From positions 1,179,501 to 1,243,500 of the forward strand of contig CM056559.1 of the NCBI GenBank assembly GCA_029721515.1: 64,000 nt of DNA, in the 5' to 3' direction. A program made the translations under genes and the position numbers. The notes beneath the pieces are model-generated. The model searched no databases. It was not told where the DNA came from and was given only the letters and a program-made list of their open reading frames with translations. Origin of the DNA: Synanceia verrucosa (taxonomy: Eukaryota; Chordata; Actinopteri; Perciformes; Synanceiidae). The number at the start of each line of letters is the position of its first letter. Positions within the stretch are counted from its first letter, which is position 1. Below are positions 1 to 11,750 of this stretch, in pieces.

Positions 1-158
1 TAAATTTTTGACAAATAAATTAACTTTCAAACCACTCATGTCAACATAAATTGCCATGAATTCATTCAACACACTATAGTAAGGGACACGTGACAAAAAT
101 GGTGCCCTTAAATATATAATATAATGTATAATAAAGAAAATAATGTTTGTTTTGTCAC

Positions 159-2401
159 CTTGTAAAGTCTTTCACAAGACGGTGTGATGCCAGCGTCCTC
201 CAGCAGCCTGCAGTGAAAACAGGAAACTATCCTGTGATAGCTGCTAGTTTGATTTTAGACCGAAGAATAGAAACTATCTTATCTTATCTTATCTTACCTG
301 TGGATATTAAACTGTCCTTGTAGTTTGAGGCAGATCTGGAAGTAGCTGAGCGGAGAGTTCATTCCCTCAACACAGGCTGCACACACACCATGTTTCTCCC
401 ACTCTTGTTTCCTGTTACAAACAAACCAACAGTCAAACTGTCATAGCTGTGTTATAACATAATTCATGGCGATGGAGCAGCAGAATAAAGATCAGTGGCC
501 TCATTTATCATACCGGGAAAAAGTGCGGACATTTACGACCAGTCTGACCATGGCGTAAAGTTTACACTGTAGTTTACACGCTTTATGAAGGCGGGGAATT
601 GGCGACGCAGGTGCAGGTGTTCATGTCCGCACTTTTCTCAACTCCAGTGTGATTGATCAATGGAATTTGTGCATACCTGTGCATACACAGTTTGATAGAT
701 CTGAAAAAGGTACTTCCATGTACTTCAGATTTAGTCGCGGATTCACAGGATTTTTGATAAATGAGGCCCCTGAGTGAGTGCTCATCGAGATGGAGCAGCA
801 GAATAAAGATCAGAGTGAGCAGCAGAATAAAGATCAGAGTGAGCGCTCGTGGCGATGATGGAGCAGCAGAATAAAGATCAGAGTGAGCGCTCGTGGCGAT
901 GATGGAGCAGCAGAATAAAGATCAGAGTGAGCGCTCGTGGCGATGATGGAGCAGCAGAATAAAGATCAGAGCGAGCGCTCGTGGCGATGATGGAGCAGCA
1001 GAATAAAGATCAGAGCGAGCGCTCGTGGCGATGATGGAGCAGCAGAATAAAGATCAGAGTGAGCGCTCGTGGCGATGATGGAGCAGCAGAATAAAGATCA
1101 GAGCGAGCGCTCGTGGCGATGATGGAGCAGCAGAATAAAGATCAGAGTGAGCGCTCGTGGTGTTTCTCTACCAGAAGTCGAAGCTGGACTTGGTCTTCAG
1201 GAGGGACGGCCAGTGTTTGGTCAGCTCAGCCTCCAGCTCCTGAGAACAGAGTCCAGATCAGCTCTGAGCCTCAGACCCATCAGAGTACCTGCTTTCAGGT
1301 GACCAGGTGAGGTCCTGGTCCTGGTCCTGACTGGGACTCACCTGGACGTCCGACTGGAACATGGGCCAGCAGCTGCAGCAGCGCCACGCCTTCAGAGGCC
1401 TGCAGAGGAAACACACTTTCAATGGAAACATAGTGTGTGTCACTTTAAATTAGGACCCATGGCAAACAGGAAGTCAATAAATAGTTCCACCTATTAAAGC
1501 TACAGTTCTCAGGTGATTAAAAATAATAAACAAATATTTATATTCACCAGAGACCGTGGATCGTCCAGCTGTTGATGGTCGGAGGGATCCTACACAGAGT
1601 CTCTTCATCCAGAGACTGAAGGACAGGTGGACAGACAGACATCCTCATTTCCTTCCTTGCATCCTCAGTTCCTTCCTCACACCCTCATATCCTTCCTTAC
1701 ATCCTCATTTCTTTCTCAACCTCCTAATTTCCTTCCTTACATCCTCAGTTCCTTCCTTATATCCTCAGTTCCTTCCTTACACCCTCATTTCCTTTATTAC
1801 ACCCTCATTTCCTTCCTCATACCCTCATATCCTTCCTCACATCTTCAGTTCCTTCCTTACACCCTCATTTCCTTTATTACACCCTCATTTCCTTCCTCAT
1901 ATCATTCCTCACATCTTCAGTTCATTCCTTACACCCTCATTTCCTTTATTATGCCCTCATTTCCTTCCTCATACCCTCATATCCTTCCTCACATCTTCAG
2001 TTCCTTCCCTACTGCCTAATTCTCCTCCTCTTTATCACTTCCTTTCCTTCTCTACCTCCTCACCTCTTCCATCCTGCTTCCTTTCCTTCCCTCCTTCCTC
2101 CTTCTCATCTCATCAGTTTTCTCTTTGACTCTGGAATCAATCAATCAATCAGTCACTTCCTCTCATGGCTGATTTAATGATCAGTACTGACGATGATGAT
2201 GATGATGATGAAGCTCACCTGACAGAAAGCTCCAGGCCACTGCAGGGTGAACAGCAGACACTTCCAGGAGCAGAAATGGCGGCCATCTTTGTAGTCCTGC
2301 CAGTGTCCTTCCTGTGTGGTGGTGTAGTCCGGGAGCTGCAGCAGGACCAGGACCTGGACCAGCAGGACCAGGACCTGCAGGGGCAGCACCGAGCTCCTCA
2401 T
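159..2401 (-). CDS. rnaset2: Ribonuclease T2 (rnaset2-type), six exons, 3' end outside window
   Basis: Secreted/endolysosomal acid RNase of the T2 family. Exons read on the minus strand: 2401-2219, 1615-1548, 1399-1342, 1239-1172, 411-298 and 207-159. All have GT-AG borders and compatible phases (540 nt, 180 residues so far; human RNASET2 is about 256, so roughly 70 residues lie left of the window). Residues 1-24 form a hydrophobic Leu/Val-rich signal peptide. The family motif CAS I reads WTIHGLWP at residues 78-85, with catalytic His81, and is split by an intron after the first two bases of the Trp codon. CAS II reads KQEWEKHGVC at 127-136: Glu129 and His133 are present, but the first His of the usual HEWxKHG is Gln128. 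Cysteine-containing CCSCW (91-95) and LLEDAGITPS match the family further on. Recognised from family motifs. It could be the fish-specific rnaset2-like paralogue rather than rnaset2 itself. Confidence 0.9.
790..1163. repeat. 44-bp minisatellite in rnaset2 intron 4
   Basis: About eight copies of a 44-bp unit containing AGCGCTCGTGGCGATGATGG and GAGCAGCAGAATAAAGATCA. Unit starts at 842, 886, 930 and so on confirm the 44-bp period, and the copies differ by only one or two bases. On the rnaset2 strand the array begins about 10 nt after the 5' splice site of the exon at 1239-1172. Confidence 0.9.
1640..2015. repeat. Pyrimidine-rich minisatellite in rnaset2 intron 1
   Basis: Degenerate tandem copies (about 17-18 bp) of CCTTCCTTACACCCTCATTT-like sequence fill most of the intron between rnaset2 exons 1 and 2. 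On the coding (minus) strand the tract is purine rich. The long plus-strand frames across it, rich in Pro, Ser and Phe, come from the repeat. Confidence 0.85.
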
Positions 2402-2950
2402 CTCCTCTTATCAATGATCCAAAACTGATCAGAAATCAATTAATCAATAAAATATCCAGACCAGACACCATGAAGTAGTACTACTTAGTACTACTAATTT
2501 ATATATTATGTATGAGTTGATCTTGTCCCTCTCATACTGTTTAATTATTAGTTTTTGATGTATTTGCTACATGTTCAAATAAAACCAATCTATAACGACA
2601 AAAAGATAATAAGAAGAAAGATTAATTACACAAAAAATAAGAGTAAAATATATGCAGACTCTCTTCAGATTCCAGTAAAACCTTTAAAACATTTGATCCA
2701 AAGTCAAACTATCAGATTCATTAATACAATAAAGATATTTCAAAATAAAGTCTATTCTTGGACCCTGAGCAGATAAAAGTTCATAACTCTGGTGGGAAGT
2801 TCAACAATATTTTCTTTTCTGACAGCTGTTAAATGATGAATGAGAGTCTTTCCCACATCTGTCAGTAATTCTTTTACTCTGAGAACATGGAAAATAATCA
2901 AACAGTACCAGATAAACTCACCAGAGAGCTGCTGCTGGGAACTGCTTTCA
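2402..2950. other. Intergenic, upstream of rnaset2
   Basis: This stretch lies 5' of the rnaset2 start codon and would hold its 5' UTR and promoter. I see no TATA box in a convincing place and no CpG cluster. The sequence is AT rich with no recognisable exon on either strand. Confidence 0.4.
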
Positions 2951-2954
2951 GCTG

Positions 2955-3395
2955 TTTTGACAGCTGCTGTTAGCTGTCCTTAGCTGGTGTTAGCTGTTAG
3001 CTGTCCTTAGCTGGTGTTAGCTGTTAGCTGTCCTTAGCTGCTGTTAGCTGCTGTTAGCTGTCCTTAGCTGGTGTTAGCTGTTAGCTGCTGTTAGCTGTCC
3101 TTAGCTGGTGTTAGCTGTTAGCTGTCCTTAGCTGCTGTTAGCTGTCCTTAGCTGCTGTTAGCTGCTGTTAGCTGTCCTTAGCTGCTGTTAGCTGCTGTTA
3201 GCTGTCCTTAGCTGGTGTTAGCTGTTAGCTGTCCTTAGCTGGTGTTAGCTGTTAGCTGTCCTTAGCTGGTGTTAGCTGCTGTTAGCTGTCCTTAGCTGGT
3301 GTTAGCTGTTAGCTGCTGTTAGCTGTCCTTAGCTGCTGTTAGCCACTGTTAGCTGTTATTAGCCACTATTAGCTGCTGTTAGCTCCTTGCTCTGC
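2955..3395. repeat. TTAGCTG-based minisatellite
   Basis: About 440 bp of nested repeats made of GTTAGCTG, TCCTTAGCTG and GTTAGCTGCT modules in variable order. The modular, slightly diverged order suggests repeated slippage and unequal exchange. No coding signal. Confidence 0.9.
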
Positions 3396-3579
3396 CTCCA
3401 GTTCCTGTAACAGAAGCATACCTCTGCTAGCACAGAATAAATGTGTGTTTTTATATATATTTAGGGGAAGTAAAGACCAGACACACCTGACAGGTGTGTC
3501 TGCAGCGTTTCTGACCAAGTGAAACTGATTTATATTAAGACTGAAACCATCAAAAGTACTGGAGCATGAAGAGCTCCTA

Positions 3580-3924
3580 CCACTACTACTGCTCCACTTC
3601 TACTACTACTACTAGTACTACCACACCAGATAAAATTCTACTACTAGTACTATTACTACTACTAATCAGACTGACAAATATCTGTGACTAACAATAACTA
3701 CAAATATAACTATGACTACTACTACCACTACTGTCAGATAAACTAAAGCATAAAATGATACTACTACTACTGCTACTATCACTACTACTGCTACTACTAC
3801 TATAACGACTGTTACTAATATACTGCTGGTTCTACTACTACTACTACTACTACTGCTACTATCACTACTACTGCTACTACTACTATAACGACTGTTACTA
3901 ATATACTGCTGGTTCTACTACTAT

Positions 3925-3961
<37 letters not shown>

Positions 3962-5170
3962 GCTACTACTACTATAACTACTATTACTACTACTACTATT
4001 ACTACTATAATTACTATTACTACTACTACTACTATTACTACTACTACCACTATTACTACTATACCACTATTACTACCACCACCACCACCACCACTACCAC
4101 CACCACCATTACTACCACTTACCACTACTACCACCACCACCACACTACCACCACCACTACCACCACCACCACTATTACTACCACCACCACTATACCACCA
4201 CCACTACTACCACCACCACCACCACTACCACTACCACCACCACCACCACTATTACCACCACCACCATTACCACCACACTCACTACCACCACTACCACCAC
4301 CACCATAATCACTACCACCACCACCACCACTACTACCACCACCACTACCACCACTACCACCACTATTACTCACCACCACTACCACCATAATCACTACTAC
4401 CACCACCACCACCATTACTACCACCACCACCACCATCACCACCATACCCCACTCACTACCACCACCACCACCACCATTACCATAACCACTATTACCACCA
4501 CCACCATTACCACCATAACCACCACTACCACCACCACTATTACCACCACCACCACCATTACCACCACCACCACCACTATTACCACCATAACCACTATTAC
4601 CACCACCACCATTACCACCACCACCACTATTACCACCATAATCACTATTACCACCACCACCACCATTACCACCATAACCACTATTACCACCACCACTATT
4701 ACCACCATAATTACTATTACCACTACTACCATTACTACTACTACTATTACTACTACTACTATTACTACTATAACTACTATTACTACTACTATTACTACTA
4801 TAACTACTATTACTACTACTACTATTACTACTATAACTACTATTACTACTATTACTACTACTACTATTACTACTACTATAACTACTATAATTACTATTAC
4901 TACTACTACTATTACTACTATACCTACTATTACCACTATTACACAAGATATAATAGAAACTACTACTACTACTACTACTACTACACCGGAAATAACAGAT
5001 ACTGCTGCTACTACATCAGATAAACTGAAGGATGAAGTGTTTCTACTACTGCTACTACTATTACTACTATAACTACTACTACTACTACTGCTACTATTAC
5101 TTTATCAAAAATAATAGAAACAGACAGATAGGCAACATTTACTACTACTTCCACTACCACTACTACTACA
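3580..5170. repeat. 1.6-kb trinucleotide array, ACT/ATT flanks with an ACC core
   Basis: Long tract of ACT, ATT, ACC and related triplets. The outer parts (about 3600-4060 and 4715-4960) are dominated by ACT and ATT. The centre (about 4075-4710) is dominated by ACC, that is GGT on the minus strand. Minus-strand frames of 272 and 166 residues made of Ser/Asn/Gly or Val/Ile are artefacts of triplet periodicity. Confidence 0.95.
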
Positions 5171-5336
5171 TGAGATGTCATAGAATAAATACAGTATATT
5201 GATTAAACCCTCCTGAAGCTTTAATCACTAATGCATCAGTAACAATAATAATAATAATAATAATAATAATAATTCCTGTAAATGTGTAATAACTGTTTTC
5301 TGTAGCAATAACTGTGCCTTACACTGTAAATACTAT

Positions 5337-5465
5337 CTTTGTTTTTTATTCTTATTTTGTTTTTAATCTTGACATTTTTACAGTGCACTAAGCACCATAT
5401 GTGGAGCTCCTCATTTCATTCTATGCACTCTCATATAACGACAATAAAGGCTTTTGATTTGACTA
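5337..5465 (+). repeat. Probable 3' tail of a retroelement
   Basis: The stretch ending ACGACAATAAAGGCTTTTGA resembles the terminal segment of many truncated fish LINE copies (GCAC... then ACAATAAAG near the end). No open frame remains. Assignment is by general resemblance only. Confidence 0.35.
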
Positions 5466-5564
5466 ACTCTGTTAGTTTCCTTCTTGTTGCAGAGCTGCAC
5501 TCAGTTTGGCCTCTCCAGCAGACCGTAGTTTGGCAGAGATTCAGAAACACTGATACTGTGTGTG

Positions 5565-5594
5565 TTAGTGTGTGTGTGTGTGTGTGTGCGTGTG

Positions 5595-5632
<38 letters not shown>
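5565..5632. repeat. (TG)n microsatellite just upstream of cox7a exon 1
   Basis: Interrupted TG dinucleotide run that ends about 42 bp before the cox7a start codon. It therefore lies in the 5' UTR or core promoter region. Confidence 0.95.
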
Positions 5633-5633
<1 letters not shown>

Positions 5634-5674
5634 TTGTCAGGGTAAAGTGAGGCAGCGCTGCTCGACGTTCAGAC

Positions 5675-6728
5675 ATGAATCACCTCCTGGTAACTATTCC
5701 TCTGATTTTCCTCTGTGTGTTTGTGCCTCTGGAGCTTCTGGTCTTGGTAGTAGTAGTACTAGTAGTAGTAGTAGTAGTAGTACTAGTAGTAGTAGCAGTA
5801 GTACTAGTGGTAGTAGTAGTACTAGTAGTAGTAGCAGTAGTACTAGTGGTAGTAGTAGTACTAGTAGTAGTAGTACTAGTAGTAGTAGTAGTAGTAGTGG
5901 TATCTGCAAGTAAAGATTAAAGATTAAAGACAGAATAAAGTGAGTGCTTGAGCAGGAGGGACGGTGATCAGGCCTGACCTTTACACAGCGCAGGACAGAG
6001 CACATTGTGAAGGACTGGTTGATTATTGTTATTATTATACTGTTGTCATATGAGGAAATCATGAAATATTATTAATATTATCATTATTCATTATAGGGTA
6101 GTATTATATGTTTACTTTATTTTTCAGCAGAAATCTTTCTGTTATTCTGTTATTTAGGACACCTCTTCTATTTCGTCTTTAGAAAATAAAAAAAAATCAA
6201 ATTACATAATAAATATTCTTATAAAGACAAAGATTATTATTTTATACATAGTTTATAATAATAAATTATACAATACAATGAATTGAATTACATGATAAAT
6301 GAAAAAATGTAAAACGATTTTCTTATAGAATTAAATAGTTATTTTATATATATAAATATAATACATATAATATTTATATATAAATAAAAATAATATACAA
6401 TATAAATTATATAATTATTAAAAAGAAAAGCTAACAACATGAATACATCACAAATATATATTAACTTATTAAATATAAATAAATATTCAATAGGATAAAC
6501 TATGTAATAAATATATAGATAAATGTAATACAAAAATGATCATTGTTTTATTTGTCTTGAAATAAATGAGTTTCTTTTGGACAGTAGAATTTGAACTCTC
6601 TACTGAGTAAATGCTTCCTTTATGAACTAAAATGTCTTTTAATCTTTTCCTCTCAGTTTGGGAAGACACTGCCAAAAAGAAAAAAATAATCTGTAAGTTT
6701 ACGCTGAAATATCCCTGCTGAGAGTAAC

Positions 6729-6767
<39 letters not shown>

Positions 6768-8475
6768 ATAACACCTCGACAGCAGCCAGCCTGGCACAGC
6801 TCTCCCTGTTTACACACAAGCTTTCACTTCTCTGCGTCCTCATTGGTTGGAGCGTCAGGCTGGGAGGCTGTGATTGGCTGAGAGTCATGCCCACAGTCAC
6901 CTGATGTGACCTTGGTTAAAAAGTCATCCTTAAAGGGACAGTCCCGCTGTTTCATTTCAAAATAAAAGTCCCTCCTTAACAGGAAGTAATACTTTTAATA
7001 GTATTGCTGCTACTACTACCAGTCCTACTACTACTGCTGCACCTGAAATAACACAAATAGACTGACAGTACCATTTCTACTTCTTACTGTTACTACTGCT
7101 ACTGATACTACTACTATTACCACATCAGATGTAATGTAAACACACTGGCAGGGATCATTTACTACTACTATTACTGTGTCCAGTCACAGTGATTAAAATA
7201 AAAACCAGATGCTGGAAAGCAAAAGAAGGAACAGAGAGAATCACTTTCACAGTAAAGCTTTAAATATTTATTTTACTGTGACAGTAACCACGGTAACCAC
7301 ATGGTAACCAGTGGTGAGGAAACACACCTGCTGTGACTCCTCTGGTCTGGAAAATAGAAATGATACTACTACTAGTACTACTGCTACTACTACATTTTCA
7401 CAATAAAAGCCAGCATCAATAAAAGGAAGACTTTTATTGTGGCATTAGAGCCCACCACAGAAGTGTTTATGATCCAGGATGTTGAGGCAGGTCAGCAGTA
7501 CAGGCTGTGTGTTTTTACTTGTGTTTCCAGAAGCTTCCTGTCATGGCCGCTCGAGCCTTCAGCAGCTCAGCCAGACAGCTGAGGAACAAAGTGCCTGAAG
7601 CCCAGAAGCTCTTCCAGGTAAGCAGAGAGCAGCGAGCCGGCCAGATCATTAGGTCACATCTGAGCACCAGGAGGGCAGCAAAGCCAGCAGAGACAGACCT
7701 TTATACTCATCATAATCCAGAATACTATCAGTGTCTACGTCTGATTAAAGACTATTCCACTTCCTCCACAGCACAGCTGCTGTTATTCCACTTATCTGAC
7801 AAAGAGTCAAGCTGAAACTGGCTCTTAAAAACATCTTAACCTCCTTTGTTTTATGCCTTAAAGTATAAAGGGCTGCTTCCTCCTCCTCGCATGTTTCAGA
7901 AGCAGTTACATGATGTCAGCACTCAGTTTTCACTACGTGGTTTCCATGGTTACAGGAGGATAACGGGTTGCCAGTCCACATCAAGGGAGGAACCACTGAT
8001 GTGGTGCTTTACCGAGCGACCATGACGCTGACCATGATAGGTAAAGTGCTACAAAATAAAAGACCTCTGTGCTTCAAACAGGACACCGATAATTTCAAAG
8101 TAAAGCTCCTTATTGAAATAAAAGCAGGACAGACAGCGGATAATTTCAAAGTAAAGCTCCTTATTGTAATAAAAGCAGGACAGACAGCGGATAATTTCAA
8201 AGTAAAGCTCCTTATTGAAATAAAAGCAGGACAGACAGCGGATAATTTCAAAGTAAAGCTCCTTATTGAAATAAAAGCAGCACAGACAGCGGATAATTTC
8301 AAAGTAAAGTTCAGTGTGCAGAGATCAAGATGAAGATGTTTATTAGTTCTGGAACTGGAAAGAAAAAGGAAATACATCTTCAGCATGTTGTTAATCACTT
8401 CCTGTCTTTCCGACAGGAACCGGCTACTCTCTGTACTGGCTGATCTTTGCCTCCATGCCTCAGAAGAAAAGCTAG
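5675..8475 (+). CDS. cox7a1: Cytochrome c oxidase subunit 7A, mitochondrial (cox7a1/cox7a2-like)
   Basis: Small nuclear-encoded subunit of respiratory complex IV in the inner mitochondrial membrane. Four exons: 5675-5689 (MNHLL), 7531-7617, 7956-8040 and 8417-8475. All are GT-AG with matching phases. The total of 246 nt encodes 81 residues, the usual length for the family (79-83). Residues 1-22 form the mitochondrial presequence with the typical AFSSSARQ stretch. The mature part contains NKVPEAQKLFQEDNG, the IKGGTTDVVLYRATMTLT signature, and one transmembrane helix (about residues 52-75) ending ASMPQKKS. The 15-base first exon encodes only MNHLL, matching the short first coding exon of mammalian COX7A genes. 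EDNG and TGYSLYWL favour the COX7A1 (heart/muscle) over the COX7A2 isoform, but the isoform call is tentative. An internal ATG at 7543 is not the preferred start. Confidence 0.9.
5747..5901. repeat. (TAG/TAC)n trinucleotide array in cox7a intron 1
   Basis: About 155 bp of TAGTAG with interspersed ACTAGTAG, starting about 57 nt inside intron 1. ACTAGT segments are palindromic. The open frames over it are repeat artefacts. Confidence 0.9.
5902..7530 (+). other. Rest of cox7a intron 1
   Basis: AT-rich intron with an (ATT)n run at 6729-6765 and short ACT runs near 7010 and 7365. At 6840-6895 two inverted or direct CCAAT-type motifs (CATTGGTTGG, GATTGGCTG) lie in a locally GC-richer patch that could be an alternative or internal promoter. 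No further exon seen. Confidence 0.35.
8085..8307. repeat. 51-bp minisatellite in cox7a intron 3
   Basis: More than four copies of a 51-bp unit beginning GATAATTTCAAAGTAAAGCT, starting about 45 nt after the 5' splice site at 8041. Because 51 is 17 codons, frames on both strands stay open, which gives the spurious 121- and 129-residue ORFs here. Confidence 0.9.
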
Positions 8476-8667
8476 AAGACGCTGATGTCTGCTGTCTACA
8501 GTTATTTTTGGTTTGAAATGTCCTGCTGTTGTCATGGTGACGGTGTAAAAAGCGTAAAGGAATTCACACTGGAGGTCTGCTGAGTTTTCGTTTGTGTCTT
8601 GATTCTGATGGATTAAATTAAAGAACATGTTCGCGCTACAAAATAATTCATTATCAATGATTGTCTG

Positions 8668-8850
8668 ATCAATGATGTCAAGCTCTGTGGTTTCATCCTC
8701 AGCTCTGTGGACACTTGATCACTGATCAAAAGGAGCTTTAGCCTTTTAGCTGTTAGCATCCCTCTGATTAGCTGCACTAGCATTAGCTTAGCATGTAGCA
8801 GCTAGCTCAGACTGGAAGCATTTCCCTGATGTTTTAATTTTCCAAAAGGT
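8668..8850. repeat. Dispersed repeat, copy 1 (TTAGCTGTTAGCATCCCTC family)
   Basis: Closely similar to 27421-27640: both contain GTTAGCATCCCTCTGATTAG, then CTGCACTAGCATTAGCTTAG, and end near TTCCCTGAT.TTTTAATTTT. Non-coding. The family name is not known to me. Confidence 0.7.
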
Positions 8851-9029
8851 GCATGTTAGAGTTTGTTTTTCAAAATAAAATTCAGACGAATATTACTGTC
8901 GTTCTTCTGCATGACTGCAACAGGAAACTGCTATTAAGGGAGTGTTGCAGCACCAAAATAAAAGACCTTGATATTTTTTTAAATTATTATTTGCAGATAA
9001 AGAGGGAAATATCCCTCATCTCAGAACAA

Positions 9030-9063
<34 letters not shown>

Positions 9064-9085
9064 TTAAGCATTATATGAAATTAGG

Positions 9086-9441
9086 GGTGGCACGGTGGTG
9101 TAGTGGTTAGCACTGTCTCCTCACAGCAAGAAGGTACCAGGTTCGATTCCTGGCCCGGGGCCTTTCTGTGTGGAATTTTCATGTTCTCCTCATGTCTGTG
9201 TGGGTTCTCTCTGGTACTCCGGCTTCCTCCCACCATCCAAAAACATGCATGGGGATTAGGTTAACTGGTTAATTTAAATTGACCGTAGGTGTGAGTGTGA
9301 GTGGTTGTCTGTCTCTATGTGTCCTGTGATGAACTGGACACTTGTCCAGGGTGTACCCTGTCTTTCACCCTAAGACAGCTGGGATAGACTCCAGCCCCCC
9401 TGACCCTATGAGAGGATAAGAGGGAGAAGATGGATGGATGG
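9086..9441 (+). mobile_element. tRNA-derived SINE, copy 1
   Basis: Starts GGGGTGGCACGGTGGTGTAG. The A-box-like TAGTGGTTAGCAC and B-box-like GGTTCGATTCC mark a tRNA-derived RNA polymerase III promoter. A 3' tail of ATGGATGG repeats follows GGATAAGAGG. Same family and orientation as 14356-14707. Confidence 0.8.
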
Positions 9442-11690
9442 ATTATATGAAATTAGGAGTGCTGCTCCACTTGGTGTTCAAGACAAGTTTACAAATATAC
9501 ATTAGTAGTACTATAGCACACTATGGCACATCCACAGGTAAAGCATCAGATTTTAAAAAACATAAATTATACTTTAATTGTGATTCGTCAAACAAACGCT
9601 GGATTTTCCTCCAGCTGTTCATAAATCAGGAAAAATGTTGTTGCTTTTGTTGTTTTCATTTTACAACATTAATCACATTTAAACGTTTTAAATTTGCAAC
9701 TTGGTCTGGGCTTCATCAAGTGAAGAAGAGGAGGACGTACTCTGACCTTCAACAGTAACTCCACCTAGTGGCCACAAACAGGAAGTACAGCCACTATTTC
9801 TAAAACTTAAATCCTGGTCTGTGTGAGACCCCATGAAGGGAAATGATGATGAATGTTTGAGCAGCCAGAGGAACTTTAGACAATATTCTGGTTTTGGTCC
9901 TTTTATGATTCAATAATATGACAACAACTATGCCTTCTGTCATTTATTCTGAGGATATCACCATTCACAGGACTAATAAATTATTATTTTATCTTATTAA
10001 TATACTTCATATAACATTGAAGACATTCAGGTAATATCCATAGTTTGAATGCTGTATTTTACTTGCTATTAGAAACTCTATTTCTATTTTTAGTTCATAC
10101 TGTGAATATGTGTTATTTTATTTCTTTGCTATTATTAAAGCTAATTATTATTTCTTTTATTTACTGTTTATATTTACTATTATTTTGACTTATTCTATTG
10201 TTTAATTATTATTATTATTATTTTCTTACTCATGAATTGTTCGTGCTGCTGTATCAGGGATGAATTTTGTGTTTTCATTCTCTGTGAGTCATAATCATCA
10301 AAATGCCCAAAAACAAATATAAACAGAAATATTTCACTCATGTGTAATGAGTTTATACAATAAATGGGTTTCATTTTGTGGCAAAAATTATTGAATGTTT
10401 TCTTGATATATTCTGATATTTTTCAGAGGTAGCTGTCGTCTGTTCAGACATTGTCTCACACATTTCTTTAAAATCACTGCATGTTTTAGTCGGGCTTTTA
10501 ATTTGAAGGGTACATGGTAACAGCTGTTCTCTGCTCTCCATTTGACAGACGTAAAGATGAACACCAGCTTAGCATCGTGCTGGTGAGAAAACCAAGCGCT
10601 CCCTTTCTTCCCCTTTGATCCAACACACCTGAGCTCCATCCTGGAGCAGCTGAGGCAAACACCGGGAGGATCTCCACCTGCTGGAGCGCCATCAGCTCCT
10701 CTCTGAATCGGATCTCCAAGCTGGATCCTCAGCCACATTCCCCTCTGAAATGTTGGATGGAGCCGAAGCATCTGGAGAGAAGAAGACATGAAAGACAACA
10801 CCACAGCTGAGAGAAAATACTAAATTAATATGGTCTCCATCTGAAACTGTCAGAGATTTATTTTTATCGCTCATAATTTATCAGAATTTGCACCTTCCTT
10901 TGCATTCCTCCTATGTATCTATTATTTATGTTATTTACAGTTAGAGTAGATATTTTGGTATTTTTTATTTGATAATCCTGAAGCCTGTGTGTTTCCATCT
11001 TTCAAGCTGCTGGACCTGTGAATAAAGTCTGTCTGTCTATATAGATAGCTGTCAGTGAACAAGAGGAGCTCACCTGCAGCCCTGCTAAACTCTACTGCAG
11101 TCTGAAGGGTTTTACAGTCAAACCCTAACAGACCTACTTATATGATATTTCAATAAAACAGCACAGACACACTAACATTGGACTCCTTGGATAAAATCTG
11201 CACCACAATACCTGAGCACCATTTCGGTTAAATATTTCAACTTCTAAAAATGGTTTACACTGATTGCTGCAGCTCTGGAGTTGAGTTAACCAACACACCA
11301 AAATCTAAATATCACATTATATTCAAGCCGAACTGAAGAATAACTCATAAAGTGGTAAAATGATAAAGATGTGTTCTATGAACTGGGTGTGTAACACTAC
11401 TGACTGTTAAATTGCCACATTTTGTTAACTCAGTCTGGCAGTTCACTTAGCTAGCTAATGCTTTTATGCTTACTGATACAGCATCCCAGCTACACTTTAT
11501 AACCAGGAAGGCAAATGTGAAAGTGAGCCCCATGTCAAACTACGTAGACCAGAGTGTCCATGATGGTGACTGATCCGCAGTCAGCTGACACCTATCCTGA
11601 TCATTTCTTTTCCTTTATCGAGCTCTGAAGTCACACGAGAGCCTTCGTGCAGGCATGTTATCTCAAACCGTGACATTTTACTGATCTCAT
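9442..11690. other. Intergenic, no gene recognised
   Basis: AT-rich sequence with decayed retroelement-like stretches (for example about 10030-10330). A minus-strand frame at 10388-10804 looks locally codon-like but matches no family I know. I cannot support a gene. Confidence 0.4.
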
Positions 11691-11700
11691 ATGATGACGT

Positions 11701-11750
11701 CAGCGTGTTGTTATCGCTGGCAGCTTCCTGTCAGCGATAACAACACGCTG
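11701..11750. other. Perfect 19-bp inverted repeat (hairpin)
   Basis: CAGCGTGTTGTTATCGCTG at 11701-11719 is exactly complementary to 11732-11750, with a 12-bp loop. The right arm is also part of the 92-bp tandem duplication that follows. Confidence 0.9.

Noticed and set aside
1556..2128. Plus-strand 190-residue Pro/Ser/Phe-rich frame
   Set aside because: It is antisense to rnaset2 intron 1 and made of a pyrimidine minisatellite; the minus-strand exon at 1615-1548 overlaps its start.
3898..4946. Gly/Ser/Asn-rich and Val/Ile-rich minus-strand frames that could suggest a structural protein
   Set aside because: Pure triplet repeat with intact neighbours in other frames. No signal peptide or splice context.
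7543..7617. Internal ATG as the cox7a start (MAARAFSSS)
   Set aside because: The upstream exon 5675-5689 (MNHLL|) joins in phase 0 and gives the normal family N-terminus and length.
9086..9180. Possible tRNA gene (A- and B-box-like motifs)
   Set aside because: Part of a SINE present twice; the cloverleaf is not intact and the sequence continues into the SINE body.
10388..10804. Minus-strand 138-residue frame with a locally plausible segment (EIRFREELMALQQVEILP)
   Set aside because: No recognised family, and neighbouring exon candidates could not be joined in phase. It may be a decayed gene fragment but the sequence does not support a call.
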